From positions 248,001 to 312,000 of the forward strand of contig BDSL01000001.1 of the NCBI GenBank assembly GCA_003116995.1: a stretch of DNA of 64,000 nucleotides, written 5' to 3'. Of the stretch, positions 36,192-62,399 are shown piece by piece (within the stretch, counting starts at the first letter, position 1; each line of letters starts with the position of its first letter). The translations under genes were made by a program, and so were the position numbers. This DNA is from Yamagishiella unicocca (lineage: Eukaryota > Chlorophyta > Chlorophyceae > Chlamydomonadales > Volvocaceae). Below the pieces are notes generated by a model. That model was not told the origin of the DNA, ran no database searches, and saw only the letters and a list, made by a program, of their open reading frames with translations.

Positions 36192-36688
36192 GCCACGCGA
36201 TTATACCCCCCAATACAGAAAGGCTGGTGTCAAGGGTGTAGATGTGTGGCTTCCTGTGTGATGGAGGGTTAGGTATGCAAGATACTAGGCTGCAGGTTGG
36301 TTACATATGTAGGTTGTGTTTTTGGAAGCGGACCCGCCAACCGCATGGATCATTAAATTGCCGAGAAATTAGAAACGCAGGTGTAGGAGTTGCCCTTTCT
36401 ATGCATAATGCTGATAACATCATTCGCATGCACTTTCCATCGAAACGCCCACGCATTGCAGGATGAATAAGCGGCACCATAACCTCCTTGTAAACAAGTA
36501 AATAGAAATATAACAAAGAGTGCAGAAGGACTACAGATCAACGCCTGTCTTTCCTCTGTGCGCGCACAATTGCCATTCACTGCAGAAACCAAATGTAGCG
36601 ATGCAGGATGACAGTCTTCCCATCGGTATCTGATTAGATTGCCCATGTTATAGTATTGGAAGGCGACCTACCGGGAGCACAGGGCGCA
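36192..36688. other. MFS 3' UTR and CHD1 5' region
   Basis: A TGTAA at 36489 probably ends the MFS transcript, leaving under 200 bases for the CHD1 promoter and 5' UTR. No coding sequence was seen. Confidence 0.4.
36489..36493 (+). terminator. TGTAA polyadenylation signal of the MFS gene
   Basis: TGTAA lies 298 bases after the MFS stop codon and 196 bases before the CHD1 start. Confidence 0.5.
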
Positions 36689-51773
<15,085 letters not shown>

Positions 51774-53164
51774 TGTGGGTGCATTGGGAGACGCCTATGG
51801 GCGGTAGGTGCTGGCGCTCAGCACGCAGTAGAAGGGAGCCGGCTCGTATGCTGCGGGGCGAAGAGGTTAGGGTAAATGTGGTGGGGGTTCTGGGTTAGCC
51901 GTGGTCGAGCTGGGGCAGTTTGTGCAAGGGCGCAAGCGGTCGTACGTACCGGCCCGTTCGCATTCTAGAGTACGGCACTACCGAAGATTGTTGGGAGATC
52001 CCCGCCACCAGGGCCCCCGTGCGGCGCCTCGAGAGCAGCGCAGTGGCTTGGAACCGCAGTGGACAGGCAAGGCAGCAAATGCCTTTCAGACCTCTACCTC
52101 CCGTGACTAGACATTACATGATGCGGTACGGCAGTCCGCTTCCAGCTCCAGAAGGTGTTGCACGTTTCGTTTGTCGGTTTGTTTCTTTGTTTGTTTGCTT
52201 GTTCCTTCATTTGTTTAGTGAACGCGTCGTGTGCAATGATGACGGGTAGGCCGCAGCAGCCGGCGGGCTGTCACACAGGATCCGTCACCTGCATCTCTTG
52301 GTGAGCCATCCGTCGGCCGTGGGCGGGAGCGCTGTCGCCGTCTTTAGGGTTTTAGTTTTTGCAGGCTGTCAGCGCGATAGAAGATCGCGCGTGGTCTCTT
52401 TGAGATGAGCGTTGCTAACCACGTCCTCCTCATATTGGACTCAAATGAGTCATTAGGCAAGAGGTAGGCGAATTTGCGCACGGCTGAAGACGGGTGGAAA
52501 GATCTCCAGGTGGAATGGCGGGGTCACTTTCATTTGTCCGGCTTCCTAGGATCAATGTGTGGCGCAGGCAGAGGGTCGAAGTAGCCACTAGACAACGACA
52601 GCGTTCGTGGTCGTCGACGGCAAGGAATTATGGCGGAATGCAGGTTGTTTACAAGCAACCCTCCGATAGGTTGGAAACGTTATTGAGGTGTTGTTGGCGT
52701 TTTCTGCGCCTGAACTGACGCAACACCATTCTCGTTACGTCCAGGCAGACGGCGCATGTTCCCCTGCGCCAGACACCACTGCAAGCCCAGGAAACGCGCC
52801 TCAGTTTGCTTCCCTCTCCGCCCAGTTCACATTCCCCAGCCTAATCCTACCACAGTTCACCGGCTGCGCATCGCCATTCGTTCTCTAAGCTTATAGCTAC
52901 CATACTAGCGGGCAGCAAGACGCGCAACAAACGTCTCGGCCCGCCCATAGCACAAGCTATGTACACGAGAAACGCACACCGACTGTTAAGCCCCGCAAAC
53001 CCTCTCTGGCGGAGACACTCTGCCAAAAGCTCCCACCCACAAAGGTCTCCGCCTGGCCCCCCACACAACGTTCACTCTGCGATCGCAGCAGGCCGGCAGC
53101 ACGCGGTATGCCCAGCCCACTTCTCCAAGACGAGTCACCATCCCGCGCCCGCAGCACTTGCGCC
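51774..53164. other. Convergent spacer between CHD1 and the UFD1-UBX gene
   Basis: Both genes end here, so this is mostly 3' UTR and spacer. A TGTAA on the minus strand at 52649 could end the UFD1-UBX transcript. A T-rich TTTGTTTG-type run lies near 52165-52215. No gene was seen. Confidence 0.4.
52649..52653 (-). terminator. TGTAA polyadenylation signal of the UFD1-UBX gene
   Basis: TGTAA on the minus strand lies 512 bases beyond the UFD1-UBX stop codon. Confidence 0.4.
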
Positions 53165-55509
53165 TCACGCCGCTGCCATGCTCTCGGCCGCGCCGTCCAC
53201 TTCCATCTGAGATGTCGCCGCCGGCGGTGGCGCCAGAGCCTCCAGCAGGAACGCCTCCGTGCCTCCGCCCAGGCCCACCTCCGCCAACGTCCGCCCCGCC
53301 TCAGCTGCCTGAGGCCCGATCACCCGGCGCGGCATCCTAGTGACGAGCTGGTAGCTGCCGCGCTGCCAGCCAACCGGCCCCCTGCTGTCCACGAAGTCAA
53401 ACAGCACCTGCACCGGCGACTCCACCGAGAACCGCCTCGTGATACGCGCCCCGTCGGGCAGCGAGAAACCGCAAATCAGGACGGACGATTGCGACGCGCC
53501 AACCTCAGGTTCCGGGGGCAGTGACGCCGCCAGTTGCTCCCGCAGAGTTTCACGTGCTGCTGCGGCCGCCGCAGCCGCTGTCGCTTCCACCGCTTCGCGT
53601 GCCACACGCGCTGCCGCCTCGGCTGCTTCCCGCTGCGCCCGCTCCGCCGCCTCCGCCTCCTCGCGCTGCGCGCGCTCCGCCGCTAGCTGCGCCAGTCGGG
53701 CCTGCTGGTGCCGCTGGTCCTCCTCCCAACGGCGCAAGTACTCCTCGGCCTCCAGCGACGGCACCACGTCAGCCTCGATGTCGACGTCTAGCACGCTGAC
53801 GGCGCCACACGGGCGCAGCTCTTGTACCTGCGATCCATTTGAGGGGCGCCAGCCAAAATGTCAGCTGCAGTCGGGGCCAGGGTTCAGCTGGCAGTGGGCT
53901 AGGGCGTAGCTGGGTCATCACGCCTTGCATTCCGAAGAATCCGATGGAGAAGTGCTAGCATTAGTCGGCGATGTAGGTCCGAAGCAGGTGGCTGCGAAGG
54001 CGCTCTCGCACTCCGTTGTCCTTCACACGGGTTTCGACATACGCCCATCAGACAGTCATCCCAATTGGCCAAAGCCCGACTCCTCCAACCGCTCTCCTCC
54101 AACCACTTACCCGCAGCGGCCAGTCCCTCTCCCCGTGTGTCACGGTAATCCAGTCGCCCTCCGTGAGGGTGCTGTGCCCCATGAGCTCCGCCTCCAGCAC
54201 CTCCCGCAGCTCCTCGCCCATCTCCTCGTGGAAGCCGTGGCACATGGGCTGCATCCGCACGTATGACCCCTTGTCCAACCGCCTGTACGACACGATTACG
54301 GTGCCGTGCGGCTGGGCGTCGAGGCTGCCGTACAAGCTTTGTACCACCTTCCGCGGCAGTAGCACCGTGCCCTCCGGGGCACTGAACTCGAGGACCCCCG
54401 CGTGCGTGCGGAGGGGTGCGGCATCTGGTGCGGAGGGGCCAGCGCCGCTGGCGACCGGCGCGCCAGGCGCTGACGCCGCTGAGGTGGGTAGCGCCACTTC
54501 AAACAGCATGGCTCCATTCTTACTGGCGCCCTGATCCATCAGCGAGGACCTCACCGAGGGAGGCAGCATCAGCTGCAGGGAGGGGCCACAGGGGCACGTG
54601 GCCATATGCACATGTTACCGCACGGGGCTGGTTGTAGAGATGCTGGGGCTAGAGCCACAAGCGACAGGATGCAGGGCGAGGGAGAGCCATGGCACACGCT
54701 ACGCACGCATACCGGTACCATTCGCAGCTATGAGCGTCTGGATACGGGCCCGCTCCGACGGGCCCACTCCGACGGGCCCTTTCCGACGGCGGCGCTTCCT
54801 TCAGGCCGGGCGAGCTATGGCATGCGAGATTTGGGTTCTCCGTCCTCACAACCACTGCAGCCTTGCACCAATCATCGGTGGCCGTGAAGGAGTCAATTCC
54901 TCGCCAGACCAAACCCGCCAGCTTCCCCACGCGCACGCGTTGTATTAGGGAGCGCACCCCAATCCCTAGGCAGGGAGGCCGCACCTTGTCCTTACTTCGC
55001 TTAACCCCCTTAGTCTGCACCACGGCCTCGTCAGCGGGCAGCGCCTGCAGCTCCACACGGAGGAGGATCCCCCTGTTGCGCTCCCGCTCTTCGAACTCGG
55101 CTTCCCGCGCCTGCGGAGGGCGGTGCCAAAACAAGGTTCAGCGCTCTAGTGAGGGTACGACGTTTTACGAATGGAAAAGGCGTTCGGCAGTTCAGTGCTG
55201 GGGATGTGGGTCATGAGGCACTCTGCCTGGGCGGCGAGGAGAATCCGGGCGACCTTTGCGCCGGACGAGCGTCCCTTCCCTCCTCTGGGCAGTGCGGGGG
55301 CCGCCGTCCCGTATCCTACTCACCCGTTCCTCAGCAGCTATGAGCTCCATACGTTTCCTTGTAGCTTCGTCCTCGCGATCTTGTTCTCGTTTCCTCTGAC
55401 GCTCCGCCAGAACTCGCTCTTTTTCCAGTCGCTGTCTCTCGCGTTCAGCCCTTCCCTTTTGATCAGCCAAGAGCCGCTGCGCTCTAGCATTCAGTTCGTG
55501 AGGGAACAT
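53165..55509 (-). CDS. UFD1-domain plus UBX-domain protein (Cdc48/p97 cofactor)
   Basis: Four in-phase exons: 55509-55324, 55110-54985, 54572-54111 and 53827-53165. They give 478 residues. Residues 1-75 are a highly charged coiled coil (QRLEKERVLAERQRKREQ). The UFD1 domain (about 105-285) shows KLMLPPSVRSSLMDQG, AGVLEFSAPEGTVLLPRKVV, GHSTLTEGDWITVTHGE and CGAVSVLDVDIEADVVPS, following human UFD1 step by step. A second Ala/Glu/Arg-rich coiled coil leads to a C-terminal UBX domain (about 365-460) with ITRRFSVESPVQVLFDFVDS and YQLVTRMPRRVI. The usual FPR loop of UBX is MPR here. UFD1 normally pairs with NPL4 to bring ubiquitinated proteins to Cdc48, while UBX binds the Cdc48 N-domain, so one chain could do both. 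The protein likely acts in ubiquitin-dependent unfolding and degradation in the cytosol or nucleus. Confidence 0.88.
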
Positions 55510-55751
55510 TATTGTGTGACGCTCTTGGCGTGGTTAACGAAGGTGCGGTCCTGCCTCTCGTCAACCCTTGCTGTAAGTCAGCCGTTAACGGTGTGTAATG
55601 TATTAAAACATAATTAGCTATAAGTAGTACCTAACGAAGTGTATATATCGCACTTCGTTGCATTGGATGGAACATGGGAAGGAACGTTCCTTGCATAACG
55701 TCATGGAAGACCCTCGACCACGCAAGATACCAAGTGATCAGAAGTTATAAC

Positions 55752-55756
55752 TTACA
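55752..55756 (-). terminator. TGTAA polyadenylation signal of the sulfotransferase-like gene
   Basis: TGTAA on the minus strand lies about 150 bases after the stop codon at 55903. Confidence 0.45.
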
Positions 55757-55902
55757 AGACGTGCTTGTTGCCTTGCAAGTAATACTTTGTTGTAAAACTG
55801 CACAAATCCCATGAAGGGCCATCTGCAACGACCGCCCGGCGCTATTTTCCGCCGTGATGGCATACAACGAGCAGTCCTGGTATTAATGAGCTTTCCTCGC
55901 AT

Positions 55903-57477
55903 TCAAATCAGGCCAAGCAAGTCAATATCCGCCCGGTAAAACTCAGCAACACCCTGACGACATGCGTCCCAGCACTCTTCGTAAAGCGCGGCAAGACGCG
56001 GCAGGTCGGAACCCAATCTCAGATGACGGGGCAAAGCTTCACTGATCAAGACAATGGAGGGAGATTTGCCGCTCCCGCCGCTCCTTTCGGTGATAAGGGC
56101 CACAGCATCCTGAAGGTCCTGTGCTACGTACTTTGCCTCCGCCCTGTATTTGCACGGGTATTCTGGGGTTCAGCGTCGTAGCATTTAACGTTAGAATGCC
56201 ACTGAGGAGGTGGGACATGACATTCGTGCGTACCTTTCGCCATGCCAAGCTGACGAAAGTTTGGGCCGGGTTACGCACCTGATCAAGAAATCGATTGCCC
56301 AGCCGCCTGACTGGGTCGACAAACAGGCTGTCAGAGGTTCTACCATCGCCAGGTCGTGGACAGCGTCAGGAAGTTCTGCACGGCAACAGTTACGGGTCGT
56401 GCGTTTGCTGGCGGGAACAGGCCGTCATGACGGCCAGGGCATGTTCATGACGTGTATGTTGTATGCGATGTGGGTTTGACACCCCCACGTATCACCTCTC
56501 CGGCATCGCACTCCATTCCACACAAGGCGCCGGTGTGCCGCCGCATCGCCAGTGCCACCAGAACGCAAAGGATCGGCCCAGATTGCCTGCCGTTGTTGCC
56601 TGGCCCACAACCTACCGGCGGCACCCGTGTTATTGCTGGAGAGTTGTTGGTGCAATCGCTCCGTGGTCATACCGCAGCGGAAGGCCCCGCCCTGTATGGC
56701 GAGGGCGGCCGGATCCTGGGCAAATTCGCGGAAGGACATCGGGCGGCAGGCCCTCTCGAGCGACTCCCAACCGCCAATCACCCGGCGATAGGCTCGGGCC
56801 GCTCGCGCGTACGGGTTTGGCGCAGTAGCAATGACGGTCGCCTTCGCCCACAGCTTCTATGGAGGGGGATTGAATTGACTTAGCAGGAACCAGCCTGATG
56901 TGTAGATGTTCGGGTACTGGGACCCACACTGCCAACCCCCCATCATGGTTTGAGGTCATCCATTTTGGAAGCCATTTTCGTGATCACAGCTATCCCGTAA
57001 ATCAGTTCTTCCTACACCCACCTCCAAAGCAGCGTTGTCTGTATCGCCAAGCACTAGTTGTAGCGGCTCGAAGCACACGGCTTGCTTACGGCGCTTCGCT
57101 CGCTGTTTCCTTGCGCAGTCACCACCTAGGGCGTCCACAAGCCATAATTCCGATTTATGGGCTACCACCATTGCATTTGTTTCGCGGTTGTACCATACAC
57201 CGCAAGGCAGGGCCTGGGGAAAACCCTGCACCAGTAAGTCCTTAGGTTCCTTGGGGAAAACATATACAGCACGAACTAAGAGCCAATCGAGGATGAGGGA
57301 TTGGTTGAAATCGCTGGGCAACCAACGGTGGGTCGGCAGGGCTCCCGCTTTGTCCTGTCGCCCGAACTGCTTTCCTGAATGACCAAGAAGAGATTCCAAT
57401 ACTTGTTGATTGGCAGCACCGCGGGCCACAAGCAGCGCAATGACGACCAGCGAACAAATGCGCATTGGTCGTCGCAT
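55903..57477 (-). CDS. Divergent sulfotransferase-like secretory protein
   Basis: Four in-phase exons: 57477-57022, 56856-56496, 56375-56279 and 56143-55903. They give 384 residues. A second ATG at 57465 is an equally good start. The N-terminus (MRICSLVVIALLVARGAANQ) is a signal peptide or short anchor. The segment VIATAPNPYARAARAYRRV resembles the 3'-phosphate-binding RNPYxRxxSxY motif of family-2 sulfotransferases. The following ACLSTQSGGWAIDFLIRAEA resembles the HxxPQ...IDFIGRxE region. The end, YEECWDACRQGVAEFYRADI, resembles the usual C-terminal YxxDxxLLGY. The Arg of RNPY is replaced and no clear PAPS-binding loop is visible in exon 1, so catalysis is doubtful. If active, it would sulfate glycans in the Golgi. 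The family call is tentative; the gene structure is firmer. Confidence 0.55.
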
Positions 57478-57651
57478 AGGTCGTTGTGCTTGTCCAATTA
57501 CAATAAAGAATCATCATTATAAAATGAAAGGAGAACTAGCGCAGATGGACCTAAATACAACGCATTTGCTCTAGTTCCCAGTGTCTGCGTGTCTGACTCC
57601 TAGATTTGCCTCCATATGCTCTGCACGAGCTGATGTTCAACAACGACCCAC

Positions 57652-60139
57652 ATGATGTTTAGCCGGTGCAAAACCTATGCCGGCCTAACCAGCCGCACAC
57701 AGCACCTCTCGTCATACACCGGTTGTTCACGATGCATGCCAGGCAGCGCCCGCTTTGTCGGTGGTGGCATTCTGGAAACCAAATTAAAAGGTGGTGACGG
57801 TGGGCCGCTTGCATGCGGGTGGCTTCGCGGCCCACGCCCGTGCAGCCAAGCGGTAGCCGTATCCTCCCCATCGCGGTTGGGCATTCACTCAGCGATTTCT
57901 CATGGAAGAAGCCTCGTGCTGCAGTCTGGTGATGGGAAAGAGGGCACGGGCGAGGAGCACTCTCGGACACGTCGCCGGACAGCACCTGCGGGGTCTGGGC
58001 CTCCGGGCGGGTGGAGCTCCCAGAGGAGCCCTAGCTATCACAACTCAGCCAATGCTGGTGCGACTGGCGACGACAGCGCTGCCGGATCTTCCACCCGCCC
58101 GGAGGAGCCACCGGACTACGGTATCGGGACTGTGAACAACAGCCGCAGGAGCATGCCCTCGCAGCCGATGCGCCGGCACCCTACCCTTCCCTACGGCCGT
58201 GCGTCCCATCTTGACGGCGCCGACATGGAGTTTGACCGTGATACCCCCGGGAGCCCCACCTCCAGATCACCGCAGCAGCTAAATGCCCAGAGTGGTTCCG
58301 GTGGTCCGCCCGGGCGCCCCCCGAGCGGCCCACGGAACACTGACCAGTCCCCGCCATCAGCACGCAGCAGCGGCAGCAGCGACAGCGACGGCACCAGTGG
58401 AAATGCCAAGGGGCAGTGGCGGAGAGCTGTTCGGGGCGCCGATAGCGGCAGCAAGGACGGAGATGGTCGAGGCTGGGAAGCCCGCAGCGGTGACAGCGGG
58501 AACGGTCGCGGCCGCGGTGGCAGTAGCGGTGTGCAGCCCCGGCCCCTCAGCTACAGCCAGCGAGTGGCGCTGCTGCGCAAGCCGGCGCTGACCGCTGCCG
58601 ACAAGACGGCGCTCAGCCCCGAGGAGCGGACGCGCATCTACCGGGCGCTGAGGACACGTGAGTGCGCCGCGGCTGGGGGTGGGTGGGTGATGGCGCCAGC
58701 TGCGAGAGGGGAGCTGGCGGCCTGCCCTTCTCCAAAGCAGGGCGGTACCTGGAACAGAGTGTACGGCGCACTCCAGCGGCCAGCCAGCCGGGGGGCGTCA
58801 CTCAGCTTGCACCACTGCTGACCTCACATGACGTAGCCTCCCTCCTACCCTTTACACCCTGGGCCCTCCACCACGTGACTCGCATGCACCGTGCCCACCC
58901 GAAGCCCGGGGCCCAGTCCGCAACACCGCTGCTGTGAGTGGCACCTGGGGAGGCTCGGACCAGTCGTCCTCGCGACCACAAACGCCGGCAGCGGCACCGC
59001 TGCGGCTGCCCCTGCCGCTGCGCGTCTTCTGTTATGGTATCGACGACGTGCGGTTGTACCGCGCCCTGGAGGGGGCCGGCGCGTTGGGGCGGGTGGTCGT
59101 GGTCGCCGCCGTGGAGGCGGCAGATGCAGTGCTGGCCACACGGACGAAGCGCACAGGGAAGGCGCTGGCGCTGGCGCAGGTGGGTGATGGTCCTGGGTTT
59201 AGGGATTTAGGGTTTGAAGGGTTTGGGCGAGACCTCGGAGAGGGCCGCCTAGCAGGTCGTTCGGTGCCCCAGGCTACCACAACTGGCGCAACCGGTCGCC
59301 GCCTCACGTTGCTGTGGGTTGCTCCCTGTGGAACCTGCCCCTGCGTGCCCCTCCCAGATATCGAACGCGGCGCGCAACGCCCGAAAGCCCTTCCTGGAGC
59401 TGTCCGCCGTGTCGCCCGTGCGCGTCATGGAGGCGGTGGAGGCGCTCACCGGCCTTCCGGTTCCGGAGCACCTGCGACAGAAGCCGCCGCAGCCCGTCAG
59501 CTACCTTCCTCCCATGGAGCGGGACGGGAGCGGCAGCGCGGCTGCGTTCCGCCTGCTCTCCGGGGGCCGGGTGGGTTGGGGTGGCGGAGTGGCGGTTGCG
59601 GGCCGGGCGGCTTATTCAGGCCGGCGGGTGGTGGACGGGTTGGGTCGCTTATGCCGTGGCGTGGTGTTCTCACAGATTTGAGGACGTGCCCCGTCCGGCG
59701 TCCTTCTGAAAACCTGATCAGTGCTGGCGTATTTGTTGCCAGAGAGCGCAGCAGTCAGCCACCAGAGCCTACGGCCCAGCAGGCATGTGGAACTGATGCC
59801 GCGCCTTTGTGGCCATTGTGAAGCTTTGCTCAATTTCGTTACCGCATACGTAGCCGCCCCCTCTGTCCTTGCCTTAACCCGCACCTGCAGTCGCTGCCCG
59901 AGTACCTGATCGCCCGCGCCAGCCCCGAGCTGCCTGCGGCAATCCTCCTAGAGCTGGACCGTACGGACTTGTTCGACAGCCGGGAGTCGCTGCTGTCCAG
60001 CAATCCGCAGGAGCGGGAGGCAAGGCGGCAGCGGCCGCTGACCCGGCCGTACATGGAGGGCAGCCGCATGGCCCGGAAGCGGCTAACGAGGGATCAGCTG
60101 AAGCGCAGGGAGGAGGTGGAGGGCGCGGTGCCGTGGTGA
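57652..60139 (+). CDS. Organelle-targeted protein with Ycf45/SpoIIIAA C-terminal-like domain
   Basis: Four in-phase exons: 57652-58657, 58917-59179, 59358-59570 and 59891-60139. They give 576 residues. The N-terminus (MMFSRCKTYAGLTSRTQHLS) has an organelle-targeting look. Residues about 90-300 are low-complexity Ser/Gly/Arg/Pro. The ordered part starts at YSQRVALLRKPALTAADKTA. It contains LRVFCYGIDDVRLYRALEGA, VEAADAVLATRTKRTGKALA and NARKPFLELSAVSPVRVMEA, the order seen in the C-terminal (R3H-linked) domain of Ycf45 and plant SpoIIIAA-like ATPases. The AAA-type ATPase core of those proteins, with its Walker motifs, is missing. A basic C-terminus (ARKRLTRDQLKRREE) closes the protein. The role is unknown; binding to organelle nucleic acid is inference only. 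The ATG at 57652 is the first in frame. Confidence 0.7.
59195..59215 (+). repeat. Telomere-like TTTAGGG units in an intron
   Basis: GGGTTTAGGGATTTAGGGTTT lies 15 bases after the donor at 59180 in the Ycf45-like gene. Confidence 0.5.
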
Positions 60140-60260
60140 TCCGGTGACACCGCCGCCTTTCGGTCGGTGAGCTGCACAGCCCCTGGGCCCCGGCATGGGA
60201 CTCCCCAGTCGTTGTGACCTATGGAAGCAAGACCTGGCGTCTCCCCGGAAACAAGAAAGT

Positions 60261-60265
60261 TGTAA
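60261..60265 (+). terminator. TGTAA polyadenylation signal of the Ycf45-like gene
   Basis: TGTAA lies 122 bases after the stop codon at 60139. Confidence 0.55.
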
Positions 60266-61590
60266 GCATATGCTGGCGGCTGCGACCAAGCAATTTGATT
60301 GGCGAATGAATTTGATGAGGACGCCTCACCGCTTGTCTCGCAAGCCAGTCGGCGCTGTTACAGGTGGGTCCGGCTCAGCTATGCGCTTGGACTGCAACGC
60401 TGCAGCAGTTGCTGGTTACGGAGGGGGATGAGTCAGGCGGTGCCTCACGGCGCTCCAGGGAAGCCAGGGATGCAGGATACAGTTTGTGCATTTGAGGCGG
60501 CGTCCGAGTCCTCTTGTTATTCGAGGTTCCGAAGCCACATGCAGCTGTGGGACCATTACACAACCACTCTCATGCCCCTCGGCACCGCACGACATTGCGA
60601 CTGGGTGGGTATCCATGAGCCCCGCGATGCGGCCGGACAGGGGGCCCCCTGTGACGGTCCCGAGCTGTCGGGCAGCTCCTGGCCCCTTACGTCACTGCTG
60701 CACGTGCACTCCCGTCCACTCAGGCAGCCGAGCTCAGGCCGCCTGGTGGCCCGTCTGCGCCACAGCCTGGACAGGGGCACCCGTCGCGACGCCGCACAGC
60801 AGGCCTACAGCTACAGGTACAACATATCATCTATCCTCGCAACCAACTGGCCAAAGGTCGTCCTTTCTCCGCAAAGACCATCCTCGCCACCGCGCCGCGC
60901 GGTGACAGCCTCTCAGAGCCCCGCATCAGGCCCTGAGGCCGCCCCTCCAGCTGTAGCCTCCGGAACCGAGCTCCGGCTTACAACTTGTTGGCTGTACGGC
61001 ACGCCTGGCAACTTATTGGCTGTACGGCAGGCCGATGACCCTGCTCCGGGGTGCTGGGCGGCGGTATCTCCAGCACGCCTATTGACGCTCCTTGCGCTTC
61101 TGCGGTCGTGAGGAGGCAGGGGAGGCGGAAGGTCGGGGGCCAGGACAGCTCAAAGGAGCCGCATAGACGGGACTTCGCGGCCGGCAACACCATAGACATG
61201 GCCTTGTGCCTTGAGGGCGTTTTGTCGTACAGCTGTGGCCGCAACAAGCGAACCGCAACCAACTGATGTAAGCCTCCCCGTGCTCTGCGACAACCACTCG
61301 GTCACACCGAGCGCATAAAGCAGCCCTGCATCCTTATTGGAGGATTCCACACCAAAGTAACACTTCATCCAATAACCGTAAGACGCTGACGCCCCGTCAA
61401 ACGCTATGGGCATCCCGTCACTGCGCTCTGCAGCCATCAGAAAGCATCGCATCCGGGTGACCGGGCCGGACGGGCAGACTCCTGTTCCTGCCCTCGCCCT
61501 CTTCGATGCTGGGTGCAGCACCACCTGGTCAGGGCTCAGGGCCGTACACCTGTTCGATGGCTGCGCGCTGTGCCCAAGGCCCCCTCGCCC

Positions 61591-61612
61591 TTTGGTTGGT
61601 TGGTTGGTTGGT
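61591..61612 (+). repeat. (TTGG)n microsatellite
   Basis: Five perfect TTGG units plus a partial one. Confidence 0.8.
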
Positions 61613-62091
61613 TAGCTTACCCACGTGAACTTGGGTTCGTCGCAGCGCTGCTGCACTGGCATGGTGGAGCAGTACGGCACGTACCTACGAAGACACGCGG
61701 TCGCAGAGAGGGAGGGTTGGGGTCCTCATGCAAGCCTAAAAACGGGTAAAGGCACGGCATGCACGTGCGCGTATATATGCCACGTAAACGGGAGTGTTAT
61801 ACTATCATACGGTGTATGGTACGGCTTTCCTAGGGGCCGTGGGAGAGGGGGCGAAGTGGAATGCCCGAAGTGGCATCCCGCCGTGCCAAGGCGGCTTAGG
61901 CTAAGTGCGCCAGCTGTGCGCATCCTGTCCCTTCGGCTCCGATTGCGAGCCAGCTACCACTGACTGCCGGAAGCTACCAGGCAATAAGACGGTGCTAGGG
62001 CATGTCAAGGGCCAGAGGCAGGCGGGCCTCAGCCCCCGGAGCCTCTTGTGCCCACACGGATGCGCCCACACCACAGCTCGTTCCGTCCCGC

Positions 62092-62399
62092 TTACTCGAG
62101 GTGGTTGTAAGCGGCGTCATTGAGCTGCTTACGAATGTGGTACTCCCAGGCTGTGCTGGGGACCTTTACGTGGGCCTGCAAGCAGCAAAGCGAGGTCCCG
62201 TGGGTCCTTCCAAGAGGCGGACGCACCAGGCGTTCAGCACGCGAGAGACCCAGCGCACAGCCGGGGTGCAGGACCGCGTCACACGGCCCTTTGCAACGGA
62301 CTCTTCACTTCTCACCGCGCTCTCCCAGATGGTGCGGCCGTACACCTCCTCCAACACCTCGGTCGCGGGCGCTTGGTCCTTCGGCTGCTGCTGTGACAT
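62092..62399 (-). CDS. Small 55-residue two-exon protein, unrecognised
   Basis: Exon 1, 62399-62316, and exon 2, 62175-62092, join in phase through a GTGAGA donor and a CTTGCAG acceptor. The protein starts MSQQQPKDQAPATEVLEEVY and continues GRTIWESAAHVKVPSTAWEY and HIRKQLNDAAYNHLE before TAA. It is soluble-looking, without Cys or a membrane segment, and has the even composition of a real small subunit. A GTAAGC overlaps the stop, so a longer spliced form is possible. I do not recognise the family. Confidence 0.45.

Larger units (their letters stand above)
60140..62091. other. Spacer without recognised genes
   Basis: After the TGTAA at 60261 the DNA holds a 270-codon plus-strand ORF (60299-61111) and a 124-codon minus-strand ORF (61150-61524). 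Neither has family motifs or splice structure. A TTGG microsatellite lies at 61591-61612. It may contain decayed mobile-element sequence, but I could not show this. Confidence 0.35.

Noticed and set aside
60299..61111. 270-codon plus-strand ORF after the Ycf45-like gene
   Set aside because: It overlaps that gene's TGTAA region, starts in its 3' UTR, and shows no domain, splice sites or coding-like composition. It could be a decayed element but I cannot support it.
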